64,000 nt of DNA, taken from the NCBI GenBank assembly GCA_021229015.1, contig CM037777.1, positions 28,457,584 through 28,521,583 on the forward strand. Direction: 5' to 3'. The stretch is from Solen grandis. Taxonomy: Eukaryota; Mollusca; Bivalvia; Adapedonta; Solenidae. The notes under the pieces were generated by a model, which saw only the letters and a list, made by a program, of their open reading frames with translations, did not search any database and was not told the DNA's origin. The position numbers were made by a program, and so were the translations under genes. Position 1 is the first letter of the stretch, and each line of letters starts with the position of its first letter. This document shows positions 34,801 through 45,789 of this stretch, piece by piece.

Positions 34801-37800
34801 GAGAGTGAGAACGTTTATTTAAGATTATGTAATTAGAATAATTACAGTGTTGGTTTGCTGAGTAATTCATTTGAGTTTAAGACATATTTAGCAATTTTTA
34901 ACATTGTATTTAAATACCTATGGAGAATTGGGGCCTTGTGTTAACTGAATGTGTTGTATCATGCAAATTGTTTTTTAGGTTTTCGCATCGCAGTGCGAAA
35001 ACCTATTGTTCTTCTTTGTTTTTTTTTTTTTTTTTTTTTTTATTTTTCTAACCCTTTTTTGTGAACGGCATAGCTCCGAGGTGAGAAAAGCCACATCTAT
35101 GAAACTTTTATCAGTAATAACCACATACTTGAAGATGATCCTAACGTCGAGATAATTTTCATTTTTGCTTTGATTTTCCCGCCAGGGGGCGTTTTATATG
35201 AAAATGTTAAATAAGCAATATCTCCATTATTTGAGGTCCGATTAAAATGCGGTTTTTGCACAATATTCCTTGTAAATAGCCAATAAATGATGATAGGTTC
35301 CAAAAATTTGCGTATATAAAACTTTCGTGCTACAGGAAGTTGAAAGTTCGAATCTCGAAAAAAAACTGTGAAATAAGGGTAGGTCTACCAAAAACGTGCC
35401 CATTTTATTCAGAGATGAGATAGAAGAATTTTGTTTGTTGCATATGATTTGCAAGGCATATACGCACAAAATATATGGGGTGGCGATTTTGAGATATGCA
35501 TGGTTTGTCCACAGTACGCGGTCAAACATAACCAATATTTTCGAAAAATCAACATTTTAAAAGCATGACTTTTAAGGTTATTTGCAGCTCCTGACTTTAT
35601 TTTTTGTTCAATCTTCATCATTTTTTCACTGTTAATGCATTTTTATCAATCAAATAAAATCATAGAAAAAAAATCACCCATAATATGCAAAGGTCAAGGT
35701 CATATACCAATTATTATTATTTATATCGGCATAAAATAGCTCCAAATCTAAAAATATTTTATAGAAAGTATATGAACAAAAGTTTGAGGTTGTGAGGAGA
35801 TCTTTCCATAAATGTTTAGTTTTTGAATATCGGACTTCATTTGATCAAATGACCACAGTCCAAAGTTTGATCCTCTTATCAAACAATTGTATATCCATAT
35901 GTTTCCTCTTTTTTGCTGCTCCTGACTTTATTTTCTGTTCAATCTTCATCATTATTTCACTGTTTATGCATTTTTATCAAAAAAATAAAATCCTAGAAAA
36001 AAATACAAGCATAATATGCAAAGGTCAAGGTCATATACCGATTATTGTTATTTTTATCGGCACGAAATAGCTTCAAATCTAAAAATTTTTATAGAAAGTA
36101 TATGACAAAAGTTTTAGTCTGTGAAGAGATCTTTCCATTGGTGTTTAGTTTTTGAAGATCGGGGTTGAGTTGAATTGGTTGAGTTATGACAGAAAGGCGA
36201 AAAGTGTACTTTTAACGAAATTGAAACGCTGTAGTTTCATGAACTTTGAGTCAAAAATTATGATTTCTTCAGCATTAACACACTGAAAAGTGAAGTGATG
36301 TATACTGCAAGGAATACTTGTTTGGTCACGTGATTATGATTTCATGCATATTTAAGCAGAAATTATTTAAAAAATCATATAAAATCGACAAGTTGATGTT
36401 TGAAGTTGAAATTTGCAAGAATGCCGTAGACTACAATGTGCAAAATGTCCTGAAAAATTCAAGTGATTCCGTCAACAAACATGGCAGATATTCATGTTTT
36501 TCGGATAAGGCTTGTATACGAAAATCTAGCAATTTGACGTAAGAGAAGAAGGCGGTTATTGGGTTGGTTACCCACGATCCGGACGTTCCTACGCAGGAAA
36601 GAGTGCCCGTGTTGAAAGGTGAATTGCGATGCGTATTTGAGAGAATGAGGTGCATTTTAGGATGCAATGGTGTACACCGGGACCGATAAGCACATTGCCT
36701 TTGTTATAACGGCTTTCTTCAAACTTTTATTAGGGCTTTCAGCCTCAAGTAGAATTATTAGTTTTGCATGTATTTTTGTTTCGCAGTTCTTTTTTTATAT
36801 TTAATAACCACGTACTTGAAGATGATCCTAACGTCGAGATAATTTTCATTTTTGTTTTGATTTTCCCGCCAGGGGGCGTTTTATATGAAAATATTTAATA
36901 AGCAATATCTCCATTATTTGAGGTCCGATTCAAATGCGGTTTTTGTACAATGTTCCTTGTAAATAGCCCAATAAAATATGATAGGTTTCAAAAATTTGCG
37001 TATATAAAACTTTCGTGCTACAGGAGGTTGAAAGTTCGAATCTCGCAAAAACTGTGAAATAAGGGTAGGTCAACCAAAAACCTACCCATTTTATTCAGAG
37101 ATGAGATAGGAGAATTTTGTTTGTTGCATATGATCTGCAAGACATATACGCACAAAATATATGGTTTGTCCACAGTATGCGGTCAAACTTAACCAATATT
37201 TTCGAAAAATCAACATTTTAAAAGCATGACTTTTAAGGTTATTTGCAGCTCCTGACTTTATTTTTTGTTCAATCTTCATCATTATTTCACTGTTTATGCA
37301 TTTTTATCAAACAAATAAAATCATAGAAAAAAAAAACAACATAATATGCAAAGGTCAAGGTCATATACCAATTATTATTATTTATATCGGCATAAAATAG
37401 CTCCAAATCTAAAAATATTTTATAGAAAGTATATGAACAAAAGTTTTAGTTTGTGAGGAGGTCTTTCCATTAATGTTTAGTTTTTGAAGATCGGACTTCA
37501 TTTGATCAAATGACCACAGTCCAAAGTTTGATCCTCTTATCAAACAATTGTATATCCATATGTTTTCTCTTTTTTGCTGCTCCTGACTTTATTTTTTGTT
37601 CAATCTTCATCATTATTTCACTGTTTATGCATTTTTTATCAAACAAATAAAATCATAGAAAAAAAAAAACAAGCATAATATGCAAAGGTAAGGATAATAC
37701 CGGTTTATCATTATGTTACGGCGTGATATGCTGGTCCAAATCTAATTCTTTAGTAGAATAGTTCTAATGACAAACACTGTTAAGCTGTGAAAAATAACCA

Positions 37801-40475
37801 TTACCTTGTGTTGATTTTTTGAAATACACTTTCTATTGATATCAAAATAGAGTACATAAGTTCCCGCATAAGTATATGTATTTTTATTGAAACAAGAAAC
37901 GTTTTTTTGCATCCTCTTATGTGACTTATCCTTTACTCCTTTAATTTTTTTATTAATCTTCATACAAAGATACAGTACACTGATTTATGCATTTTTTCAT
38001 TAAAAATATAAATTCGTAGGCATAAAACGAGCGATACAGCAGCGAAACTGTCCAGGTGACAATACACACTATTACTGTATCATTCGGAGCATATAAAAGT
38101 AAAGCACTGTAGTTCACTCAAATTCATTTAATTATACGAAACAAAGTTTTAGTTATAGAGTCGCATTTCATTGTTATTCGTTTGTTTAGAAGCTCGGAAC
38201 TTTTGATCAAATGACCACTGTCCACAAAGTTGTTGATCTTTTTATATAAAATGTGCATTCAAATTTTCTGGGTTTTGCGTTGACTCACTGATTGTGAGTT
38301 CACTGTTCCATTGTTTCAAACTACATCTAAATATCGACGTATTACATTACCTCATTTTTTGTTCGTGGCAATCGGAATTTGAAAAAAGGTTTGAAGTTTT
38401 CAAATAAGTTCTTTACATTTAAATTTTTTATTGATAGGAAAAAACCAAATGAACTGAATAATTTTATAGAAATTTAAAATGAGTGTTCTTTTGTGAAATG
38501 ATTGCTACATTGATGCTTGTATGTTAATCTTGATAACGTCGGATATACGTTTTGAACTTCCAAATGTGCAAGTAATACGTTTAGATCACTTCTATTACTA
38601 AAACAGTAGTTATTGTTATCCACTATGGTGCCTTTTTTTTTTCATCCAGACCTAAACTTTTTTTAATTTCGATTATCACGGTTTACGATCATTGCTTTAC
38701 ATCAACCTAAAAATAAATAATAGTAAATAAGAATAAAGTTATAATAAAGAAAACAGTTTGGTCGACCAAACACCATTATTTTAATTGTTTCGGAACAAAT
38801 GATGTTTCTGCCAAATCTAGAATATGCTTTAAAGATTAGGTTACATTGCAATAAAAGTTTTGACGTTTGGGATGCAGAAAAATGTATGTTATGTGTTTGT
38901 TACAGTGACAAACGACTGACATGTCATTATGAAAATGTAAGAACCAAAGTTCACGAATTAACCAGTCATGTGTAAGATCATCATGGAGCTTCTACATTGT
39001 TGTATTTTGATATTCACAATTTATCTCTTACCCAATCACAATTAAACAACACTCAGTTATGTCCCTATTTGGAGGTTTAGCTTAGTTTAACTTTTTTAAA
39101 ATAAGTTTTATTACTCGTGTGCTTGTGGCACGATGTGCTTTATAAAAGGAAACGATGAAAACCATATTTGCACTACTTGGTATAGACTAGGAAACGACCC
39201 GTAGATTTGGCGAGAGCGAAGTGCGTTACCTACGCTACATGCACATTTGAGTCTGTGTGTTTTTTGGTCTCCTCATAAGAAATACTTGGGATGCAGTGTG
39301 ATCATTTGTCAGACTAAAGTTTTTCAAGTTGACCTAGGGTTCTCAGTTTGCTACATGATACTAGCATCCCCCACACACTCTGTCAGTTACCTCAACAAAC
39401 AATTTCCATCAACCTCCATGACTATTTTCAGTGAGAATTATGAAATATTCAACCACTAAAGTTTATTGTCAATTCGACCGACCATGACATAATTGTTTAC
39501 TGCTGGTGACTATGAAATTTGTCCAGTTGTATTTTTTATGTAGACTTAATGAAAATTTCTGGGGTGAAACATTGATATGTAACTTGAACTCATTACAGTT
39601 TGGTTTGCTGACTAATACATTTGTAGTGTGACATATTGAGCAATTTTTCATTGTGACCTCATGACATTGTTGTGTAACTATGTGTTATCATGACATTTTT
39701 ATTTAACTTGAAAATTTTCTTCCAGTGTTGATCCTCATGTTTAATTTTGTCATTGTGTCCTCACTTGACATTTATCATTGTGACATCTACTAATGACATT
39801 TTGTCAGTGTGCCCTCATGACATTTTGTCAGTGTGACCTCATGACATTTTGTCAGTGTGACCTCATGACATTTTGTCAGTGTGACCTCATGACATTTTGT
39901 CAGTGTGACCTCATGACATTTTGTCAGTGTGACCTCATGACATTTTGTCCATGTGACCTCATGACATATTGTCACTGTGACCTCATGACATTTTGTCAGT
40001 GTGACCACATGACATCATGTCACTGTGACCTCATACATATTGTCATGTGACCTCATGACATATTGTCAGTGTGACCTCATGGACATTTTGTCAGTGTGAC
40101 CACATGACATCATGTCACTGTGACCTCATGACATTTTGTCAGTGTGACCTCATGACATTTTGTCAGTGTGACTTCATGACATATTGTCAGTGTGACCACA
40201 TGGCATCATGTCACTGTGACCTCATGACATTTTGTCAGTGTGACCTCATGACATTTTGTCCATGTGACCTCATGGCATTTTGATCATGTGACCAAACTTT
40301 GTGACACTTATGCATAGCAGCACATACAGCATTTACCTGTATGTATCTTTAGTAAATAATAGAATACAGATCTAGATTTGTGCTCTTTTTCTTTTCAGGG
40401 TCAATGTCAATACAATTCAGTGCAGTGCTTCTGTTCCTTGCCTTAGCATCCCGAATGTTTGTCTTCCCAAGCTGA
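25829..40475 (+). CDS. VWC-repeat secreted or GPI-anchored protein, complete (7 exons, 422 aa)
   Basis: Exons: 25829-25982 (exon opens at 25814 after TTTCAG), 26707-26928, 28413-28646, 29924-30163, 32744-32941, 33892-34035 and 40399-40475 (TGA). Every intron is phase 1 with AG/GT borders. Residues 1-22 look like a signal peptide (RLACLTLLIYHSGTVFSG). Four similar units follow, each with DGC-G--C, then W----C, CNG or C-G, and GQCCP-C or CCPAC; Thr/Pro linkers (TTTTPPTT, TTTPTTTPTTTP) suggest O-glycosylation. A fifth, canonical VWC domain starts CRLCKCGENH and ends SGCCYTC. The hydrophobic end (FSAVLLFLALASRMF) just after Gly-Ser suggests a GPI anchor. Introns cut at the conserved Gly of C-Y-G--Y--G, inside the domains. 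VWC proteins of the kielin/chordin type often bind BMP ligands; that role here is inference. I do not recognise a named orthologue. Confidence 0.82.
26186..26392 (-). mobile_element. tRNA-Ser/Leu-like SINE, partial, VWC intron 1
   Basis: Reverse-strand copy of the SINE at 27932-28191: CATATAGCGACGTCCAGCTA, GGGTAGAACCACCGACCTAC, CTTCCTCACATGAAAATCCG and AGCGGTGAGGGGCTGAGTGA. The tRNA head is cut short. Confidence 0.75.
27545..27660 (+). repeat. 5S rRNA-like segment
   Basis: CACTCTATCTCGATCCGGAA + AGTCTAAACAGG, then GATGGGTGACCG, follow the order of the 5S rRNA internal promoter region (GTC-GATC-CGGAAG-TAAGCAG ... GGATGGGTGACCGCCTGGG) but with a 15-20 base deletion between. It is a decayed 5S-derived sequence or a 5S-derived SINE, not a gene. 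A diverged second copy lies at 27862-27931 and continues at 28192. Confidence 0.45.
27862..28260 (+). repeat. Second copy of the local intron repeat, interrupted by a SINE
   Basis: CACTCTATCTCAGCCCGGAA and GGGTGAGTGTGGGCGT match the 27545 copy. After the SINE the match resumes with TGGGCGTCGGACATTCTC (copy 1: GGGCGTCGTACATTCTCCC). Shared flanks (AAACCACGAAGATACA at 27349 and 27752) show a local duplication of several hundred bp. Confidence 0.7.
27932..28191 (+). mobile_element. tRNA-Ser/Leu-like SINE with 7-bp target duplication
   Basis: The head GGGGCCTCCGTGGCCGAGAG begins a class II tRNA-like fold with a long variable region, and GGGTTCGAATCCC is the B box. The body contains GTGAGGAAGCCTCCCAGCTG, GGTCGGTGGTTCTACCCGG and TAGCTGGACGTCGCTATAGG, seen in three copies here and common in mollusc SINEs. 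TGGGCGT flanks it at 27925-27931 and 28192-28198. The empty-site sequence is visible in the neighbouring duplicate, confirming insertion. Confidence 0.88.
30205..30480 (-). mobile_element. tRNA-derived SINE (GACACCGGGCCA family), fullest copy
   Basis: Read on the minus strand, the head GAGAGGTTAGAGCGTCCGCC and CGTGGGTTCGATCCCC form A and B boxes, followed by ACTTGGCACTCAGCATATA, GTTTGGCCCGGTGTCAGC, GTGTGGTATCATGCC and AATGACTGAAATAATGTCGG. Partial relatives: 12508, 14165, 30640, 30890, 32335, 56925 and 57815. It lies in VWC intron 4. Confidence 0.75.
30600..31370. other. VWC intron 4, decayed repeats
   Basis: Contains two weak pieces of the GACACCGGGCCA SINE family (near 30640 and 30890-31000) and a 22-bp inverted pair around TACACGGAAATATA (31037) and TATATTTCCGTGTA (31103). 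No gene is seen. Confidence 0.4.
31371..31500 (+). mobile_element. Short tRNA-derived SINE remnant
   Basis: GCTACCGTGGTGGACTGGTG + GTTAAAAGGTTCGATCCCTGG gives an A box and B box with a deleted middle, followed by the AAGGACGTCGCTATGTAG tail shared with the SINE at 27932. Confidence 0.55.
32335..32520 (+). mobile_element. SINE fragment in VWC intron 4, copy 2
   Basis: TGATTGGCCCTGTGTAAGGA and GTGTGGTATCATGCTACG match the 14165 insertion and the reverse strand of the 30205 element. Confidence 0.6.
34180..34390 (-). mobile_element. tRNA-derived SINE in VWC last intron
   Basis: Minus strand: ATAGCGTAGTGGTAACGCAC (A box) and TCTCGGGTTCGTTTCC (B box), body CTCCGGTTTCCTCCTACTA and CTGCCACCAGAGCCATCGAG. 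Same family as 21830-22060. It is absent from VWC copy 1 at the equivalent place. Confidence 0.68.
34977..37690 (+). mobile_element. Hairpin-started insertion with internal direct repeats
   Basis: It opens with AGGTTTTCGCA TCGCAG TGCGAAAACCT, a perfect 11-bp hairpin, at the point where homology to VWC copy 1 breaks. Internally, 35110-35610 is repeated at 36805-37260 (ACTTGAAGATGATCCTAACG, CCGCCAGGGGGCGTTTTATA, AAACTTTCGTGCTACAGGA), and a CAGCTCCTGACTTTATTTT block recurs near 35588, 35921, 37250 and 37580, each followed by GCAAAGGTCAAGGTCATATA. Codon-scale frames are not conserved between the repeats, so it looks non-coding. The right boundary is uncertain. Confidence 0.65.
37690..39790 (+). 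pseudogene. Indel-riddled extra copy of VWC exons 5-6 and introns
   Basis: The order of landmarks follows 32410-34980: TACGGCGTGATA (37716), exon 5 remnants ACGAGCGATACAGCAG and ACTGTATCATTCGGAG (38026-38090), GGATATACGTTTT (38540), exon 6 remnants AGTGACAAACGAC and TTGTATTTTGATATTCAC (38903-39020), a shortened SINE (39110-39250), and CAGACTAAAGTTTTTCA (39312). Differences are mostly one- to several-base deletions rather than substitutions, and 39620-39790 reads like intron sequence interleaved with the 24-bp minisatellite. It cannot code. It may be a decayed third copy, but the error pattern fits an uncorrected or misaligned consensus. Confidence 0.75.
39790..40285 (+). repeat. 24-bp minisatellite, about 20 copies
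   Basis: Unit ATGACATTTTGTCAGTGTGA + CCTC, with variants (CATATTGTCACTG, CACATGACATCATGTCAC). Same position before the last exon and same period as the 7-copy array at 17460-17635, but about three times longer. Both strands stay open; not a gene. Confidence 0.94.
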
Positions 40476-41600
40476 ATATGAAAGACAATATCATTAACAG
40501 AAAAAGCTGTGGAACTACCATTAACTTCGCTCAAGATTTTTTTCAATGCTCAAAAGTTAAGACAGGATGAAAAATTCTGCTTCATAAACAGTTGCCTTAG
40601 GATAAATCTCAGTAAAGTGTATGATTAGTTTGATTATGGAAACACAATTGTAGTGTTGTTTAATGTTGGTACATGTACTATATACCATTGTGCAGTTAAA
40701 TACTTATATCTAGACTTTAAATATATAGATCTTTAAGATTATAGATGAATCTCTGAATAGCATAGTTCACAGTTTGGTCATATCTATAAATGTTTTTGTT
40801 AATGGACAAAGGCATAATAAAGATTTTGCCAGTTAATTTGATATTGAATAAAATGAAGCTATGTTGTTTGAGGTTTCAGCTGTAAACTGTTAGCTCTTAG
40901 CATTTGCTCTAAAGACAGATTGATTTTATTACTGTTTAGAACATGCCAAATATTCAACATTTTTGTACACGTATTTTTAGATGCTCTGAATATGTGTTTA
41001 TGTGTGTGTTTGTGTGTGACGTATATAAAAAGCAAACTTGATTAAATTCAAGGTGATAATTAAATACCCCTTTTCTGAAAATTTAGAAAACAACAGCATT
41101 ATTGTTATTTTAGTTTATATAACAAAAAGATTGTATCCCAGTTTTATTTTCATTCAATCCAATATGTTTCCAAGAAGCCTTTATGAATGCAGTCAAATGA
41201 TTGGTACGGAGCATATTTGTCGCTAGAATTTCTGTTCAGGTGCAACATACTGTTAATAATGTTGCATGGATGTTATTCATACCCTTTAATCTCTTTACAT
41301 CGCTAGAATTTCAATGTCTATAAAGTTAACTTTTATAGACATTTAAAATAAATATTTTTATCTGTAAATACTAGTATGGATTTACATTAATGGGAGTTTT
41401 CTCCCTTTAGATATAGCTCTGCTTTTGTACACAATTATAGTTACAGCCCTGTGTTTACGATTTGATTCCCTGCTTGCACAATAAACGTTATGATACATAA
41501 GGGCCTATGCTTGTATATATCATGAAAAATGCATGTTCTTTCAATTTTCTGTAAATGAGAGAGAGAGAGAGAGGGAGGAACAGACTGAAACATAGTTTAT
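40476..41600 (+). other. VWC gene 3' UTR and downstream spacer
   Basis: Homologous to the sequence after copy 1 up to about 40740 (CATAAACAGTTGCCTTAGGATAA shared in part). AATAAA signals occur at 40816-40821 and just after 40844. A GA microsatellite lies at 41559-41573. No further gene is seen. Confidence 0.5.
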
Positions 41601-42849
41601 AAAATATGTATTACAGAAGACATTTTGTGATAATCTGAAATTATATTAAAGTAGTAGTAAAATATTATATTAAAACACTTGCCACTCTAGTTCCTTCCCA
41701 TATTTCATTTTGCCACCAGTTTCTTTTTCAGTGTTTCAGTATATGTCACAGTGATAATACAGATCATTTATTTATTGACTGTCAGAGAAGATAAAATGTT
41801 GACAAATTACTGAGTAAGATTAAATTTATATATTTTGCATCAAATGGGGAACAATTTCTTACACCTTATACCAATCAAAGTTCCTGGGTTGGACCAGTAC
41901 TTTGCACCTAGAAAGGTCATTGACCACTGGACCACACTGTAACACTGATATGATATCACAAGAACGATATTATAATATAAACCACAAAGAAAAAAACAAC
42001 AACAACATATATATAGACTCTGGCAACTTTTTGGCAAAATCTTTATAAAGGCTTCCATTTTCTTTTGACAACTCCTTTTTTTGTCAAATCATTGTAAAGG
42101 ACTCCAACTTTTTGTCAAATCTTTGTAAAGAACTCTATCTTTCAGAATCCTAGTGAGAACTGATAGACTAGTTACAAGGCTAAATAGTTTTGTTTTTCAA
42201 ACATAAAACCTGTTTCTGTGACATGCTGTTCATGCAAAACCTACAGAAGGATCATGAATGAGACAAAGGATCTTTGCCCATAGCGTGAGAAGGGTGTAGT
42301 TTAAGTTGGATTTGAGTCCAGGGGAACACTCCTGCAATTTTTTTTTAATATAAAGCAGTTATATTGTGCTTTCTTGTGAGTTTTTTGGGGGGTTATGTGT
42401 CTACATTTATGTATGGTCTGAAAATTTTAGAGGGGGCGTGCTCTGGGTGCGTCCCCCTTGCATCCACCGGTGGTAATGAAAATCAAATGGCTACTGGATT
42501 GGAACCTTGAATGTGAGCTTCTTTTCTCTGAAGTTAAACCAGTTGCAAGTAATGAGACAAGAAACATGTCAAATGAGGTGAAACCAAATTTTTAAGGGTC
42601 GTCCCAGGCAACCAGACTACCGTTTATTTCTTTATTTCCAGCCCTGCTGTAGAAGCAAACATAATTATGACATCACACAAATTGACATCATAAAAATCCT
42701 TGTCACCCAAATGCTTTTTTTTTGAGCCATGCATGTTTAAAGAACAAATATCATATAAATAACCGTTTTCTTCTAGAATGTTGATGGCATCTGGCATCAT
42801 AATATGCTTGATGACATCAAAAGTACAGAGGAATTAAGGCAGGCACTGC
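41601..42849. other. Intergenic, no gene recognised
   Basis: AT-rich, with a small triple of CTTTGTAAAG/ACTCC-like phrases near 42035-42135 (TTTTTGTCAAATC, AAAGGACTCCAAC). Nothing codes convincingly on either strand. Confidence 0.35.
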
Positions 42850-43610
42850 AATTTTAAAAATGTTGGTGAATAGTACCTAATGTTCCTTGACAAAGAAGAA
42901 GTTATTTGGTGGAAGCAAAATTATTTTAGTAACAGTGGCCTTGACCTCGACCCTATTGATTTGAAAATAAATCCCAATTATCCTCTTCTCATAAGGTATT
43001 TACCTACAAAGTATGAAAAAACCTTTGATGCAAAACTACTTTAAGTAACAGTGACCTTAACCTTGACCCTATAGACCTGAAATTCAATCCCAATCTTCCT
43101 CTTCACATAAGGTATCTATCTACTTAATATCATCATCATACCTCGCTCCTAAAAGAAGTTCTTTAATGGAAATAAACAATCCATTTTAGTAACAGTGACC
43201 TTGAACCTAATGACCTGAAAATCAATCCCAACTTTCCTCTTTCCATAATGGATCTACCACCAAGATGAAAACTGTATCTCAGTTCTTATAGGAGATATTT
43301 GATAGAAACCACCTGTTTGATGCAAAACTTTTAGTAACAATGACCTTGACCCTATTGACCTTAAATTCAATCCCAATCTTCCTCTTCTCGTAAGGTATCT
43401 ATTGAATATTATCATCAAAACTTCACTCCTAAAAGAAGTTATTTGACGGAAACGAAAAATCTAATTTTAACAACAGTGACCTTGACCCTATTGACTGAAA
43501 TCATCCCAACCTTCTCTTCCTATAAGGTATCTACCTACCAAATATGACTTAATTCTTACAAGAGATGTTTGACAGAAACCAGTTTGACGCCCACATGCCT
43601 TGCGCCCACC
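42850..43610. repeat. Diverged tandem repeats with GTAACAGTGACCTTGACC
   Basis: About five decayed units of roughly 130-150 bp carrying TTTAGTAACAGTGACCTTGA, CCCTATTGACCTGAAA, TCAATCCCAATCTTCCTCTT and ATAAGGTATCTACC. It belongs to the same style of GACCTTGACC-rich element as 4581-5460 and 59150-60235, but the sequence differs. Confidence 0.75.
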
Positions 43611-43727
43611 GACGTACCCCTTTCTAATAACCAGGTTTCATCTTCGTTGAAAACCTGATTAAAAAAAAAATACAAAAAAAATTTAAGATAATATATTTCA
43701 AGAGACAGATTTTTAATCTTTTTTTTC

Positions 43728-45768
43728 TTATAATATTTCATGCTTCGTCTTCAAATGGTAATTCAATGAAGATTTTTGAATACATACAAAATCACAATAT
43801 GGGCATCTTTTGTTTTTGATTCCTTTGTGTTTATCCAAGTGATTGTTCAAGTTAAATTTGTCTCTAAACTTCATATTACAATTTGTATAAGAACAGCTAA
43901 ATGTCTTTTTATTGCAAACCATATCACATAAATTGTCATTATTACACAGACAATTATCAGACATTTTATTCCCCTTGTAGCTTGTTTGTGTTGAAACATC
44001 TCTATTATTTGACAGTGTATTGTTAACATCACTGTCAACATTATCTCTAACTAGATCTTTAAATGAATGACCATTCAATGGATTCGCTTCATCAATAGAC
44101 AAATCTGTCAATGCGCTGTATTGTCCAGTCTTAAAACTATTTGAGTCTTTTATTACCTTGTGCACCTTCTTTTTATGATCAGTTAAGTGACCTTGACATT
44201 TAAAGGCTTTACAACAATGTGGATAATCACAAATGAAATCCCTCGACACTGTATGCGATTTAAAATGTCGAGCTAATATCGACTTTGAGGTAAATTTCTT
44301 CAGGCAAGTGGAACAGGAGTATTTAAATGGTCCCAATTGATGACAGCTCTTGGTATGGGCATCAAGTGATCTTTTCTGTTTACACTGGTAAGCACACTCT
44401 GAGCAATGGTAGATAACTCTGTTGGGATTATGAACTGTTTTCTGGTGCATTTTTAATGCTTTTGCTGTCTTAGTAACAAATTCACAAATTTCACACACAA
44501 ATAATATATGTTTCTGTAATTTAGTAGAGCTATGAACACACTTGTCTATTTTTTCTGTCTGAGTAACTGTTTCATTGCTAAATTCTGCTGGGAAAAGCAA
44601 TTGCCCATCCTCAATAATTGCCCTGTAGCTGAGTGGTCCAGTTGGATATGCTCCACTTTTATTACCTGCTATGCTCTTATTTTTTTCTTCTTTGTTTACT
44701 TCTTCCTGCTTCTCATCTCTATGAAAATGACAAGACTGTACATTTTTCAAACTGCTCTCAGTATCATTCATATACTTTTCACTCGAGTCATAAGAAACAG
44801 AGGCATCAATTTCTATTTCCTGGAAAAAAGTTGGAACCATGTGTGGCGTTTTCAACATCATTTCTATTGTGCAAACCAGTTGTTTTTGCACCGTAACTTA
44901 TGAACGATCCATTGTTAATCTCACAGTTATTTCTTTCCCTGTCTTTTGGGATCTTTTGGTATACATTAGAATCATCAAAAATATGTTTTACAACAACAGC
45001 TGTCTGATCTTGACTTAACTGTTTATGTTTTGTTTTCATGTGTTTTTCAAAGAACTTCTCACTTTTTGTGAAGTAAGCACAAAATTTACAAATATGAGCC
45101 ACACTGGCATGAGTTATTAGAACATGAGTTCTTAACAGTGGCTCTGTTGCATATATCTTTTTGCAGAAAGAGCATTTCCGGTTTTTGTTTTTGTCCTCTG
45201 GAAATGCAGGAAAGGATATTTTCAGACTTATGTCACTTTTGAGGAGAGATGTCCATGGCTTTTCCTTAGCAGCGGATGAAACACTGCCTTCAAGTGAGCT
45301 CTCATTGTCATCTGAGCACTCCAGGTAAAGTCCAATGTCATCTAAATTCACACCAACAGCAGAATATTCATCTATACTGTTCAAGATAGGACATAAGAGT
45401 GACAAGTTCTCTTCTGCTAATGATATACTAGTATCTGACTTAGGAACGAAGACAGATTTTTGCAGATTAATTTTACCGTCTGCATCCTGGTCAAAACATG
45501 CTGAGGAAATAGGTTTTACATTCACATCATGTTCACTTACATCTCTGGATGATAGAGACAAATGATCCACCATAGGAACTGAAATATTTGACAAAGAACT
45601 AACAATTTTTGATGTGTTCAACACCGGTGGGAGTCCATCAATAGCACAGTGTCTCAGTAGGTCAGTCCTGGTACCAGGAGACGAACTAAATCCAGTGTCT
45701 CTGCAAGCAATTATTGGCAAAACTCTAGATGGCAGCCCAAACTCTGGAGATGTGTTTTGTGATTCCAT
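43728..45768 (-). CDS. C2H2 zinc-finger protein, intronless, one apparent frameshift
   Basis: Start ATG at 45768 in a strong context (CCACCATGG); stop at 43728-43730; about 680 residues in two overlapping frames. Fingers in order: CSFCKKIYA...H--TH, CKFCAYFTK...H-KTKH, then after the break CEICEFVTK...H-KTVH, CSECAYQCK...H-KSCH, CSTCLKKFT...HFKSH, CDYPHCCKAF...HKKKVH, CSYTNCNMKF...HLDKH and CPYCDFVCI...HLKTKH: eight C2H2 fingers, with an acidic, Ser-rich N-terminal half. It is probably a nuclear DNA-binding transcription factor. The frames change at a run of six A on the plus strand (44824-44829, T on the coding strand); one extra base there explains it, so an assembly error is as likely as a real lesion. 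I cannot name an orthologue. Confidence 0.85.
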
Positions 45769-45789
45769 GGTGGATGTCAACTTGCCATA

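Noticed and set aside
39793..40283. Cys-rich repeat frames (FCQCDLMT) and their antisense partners
   Set aside because: They are produced by the 24-bp minisatellite, open on both strands; not genes.
2160..40285. CRISPR-like arrays
   Set aside because: The repeats are directly contiguous with no unique spacers, and the genome is eukaryotic.
44532..44903. Plus-strand 123-codon frame
   Set aside because: It is antisense to the zinc-finger gene, with no features of its own.
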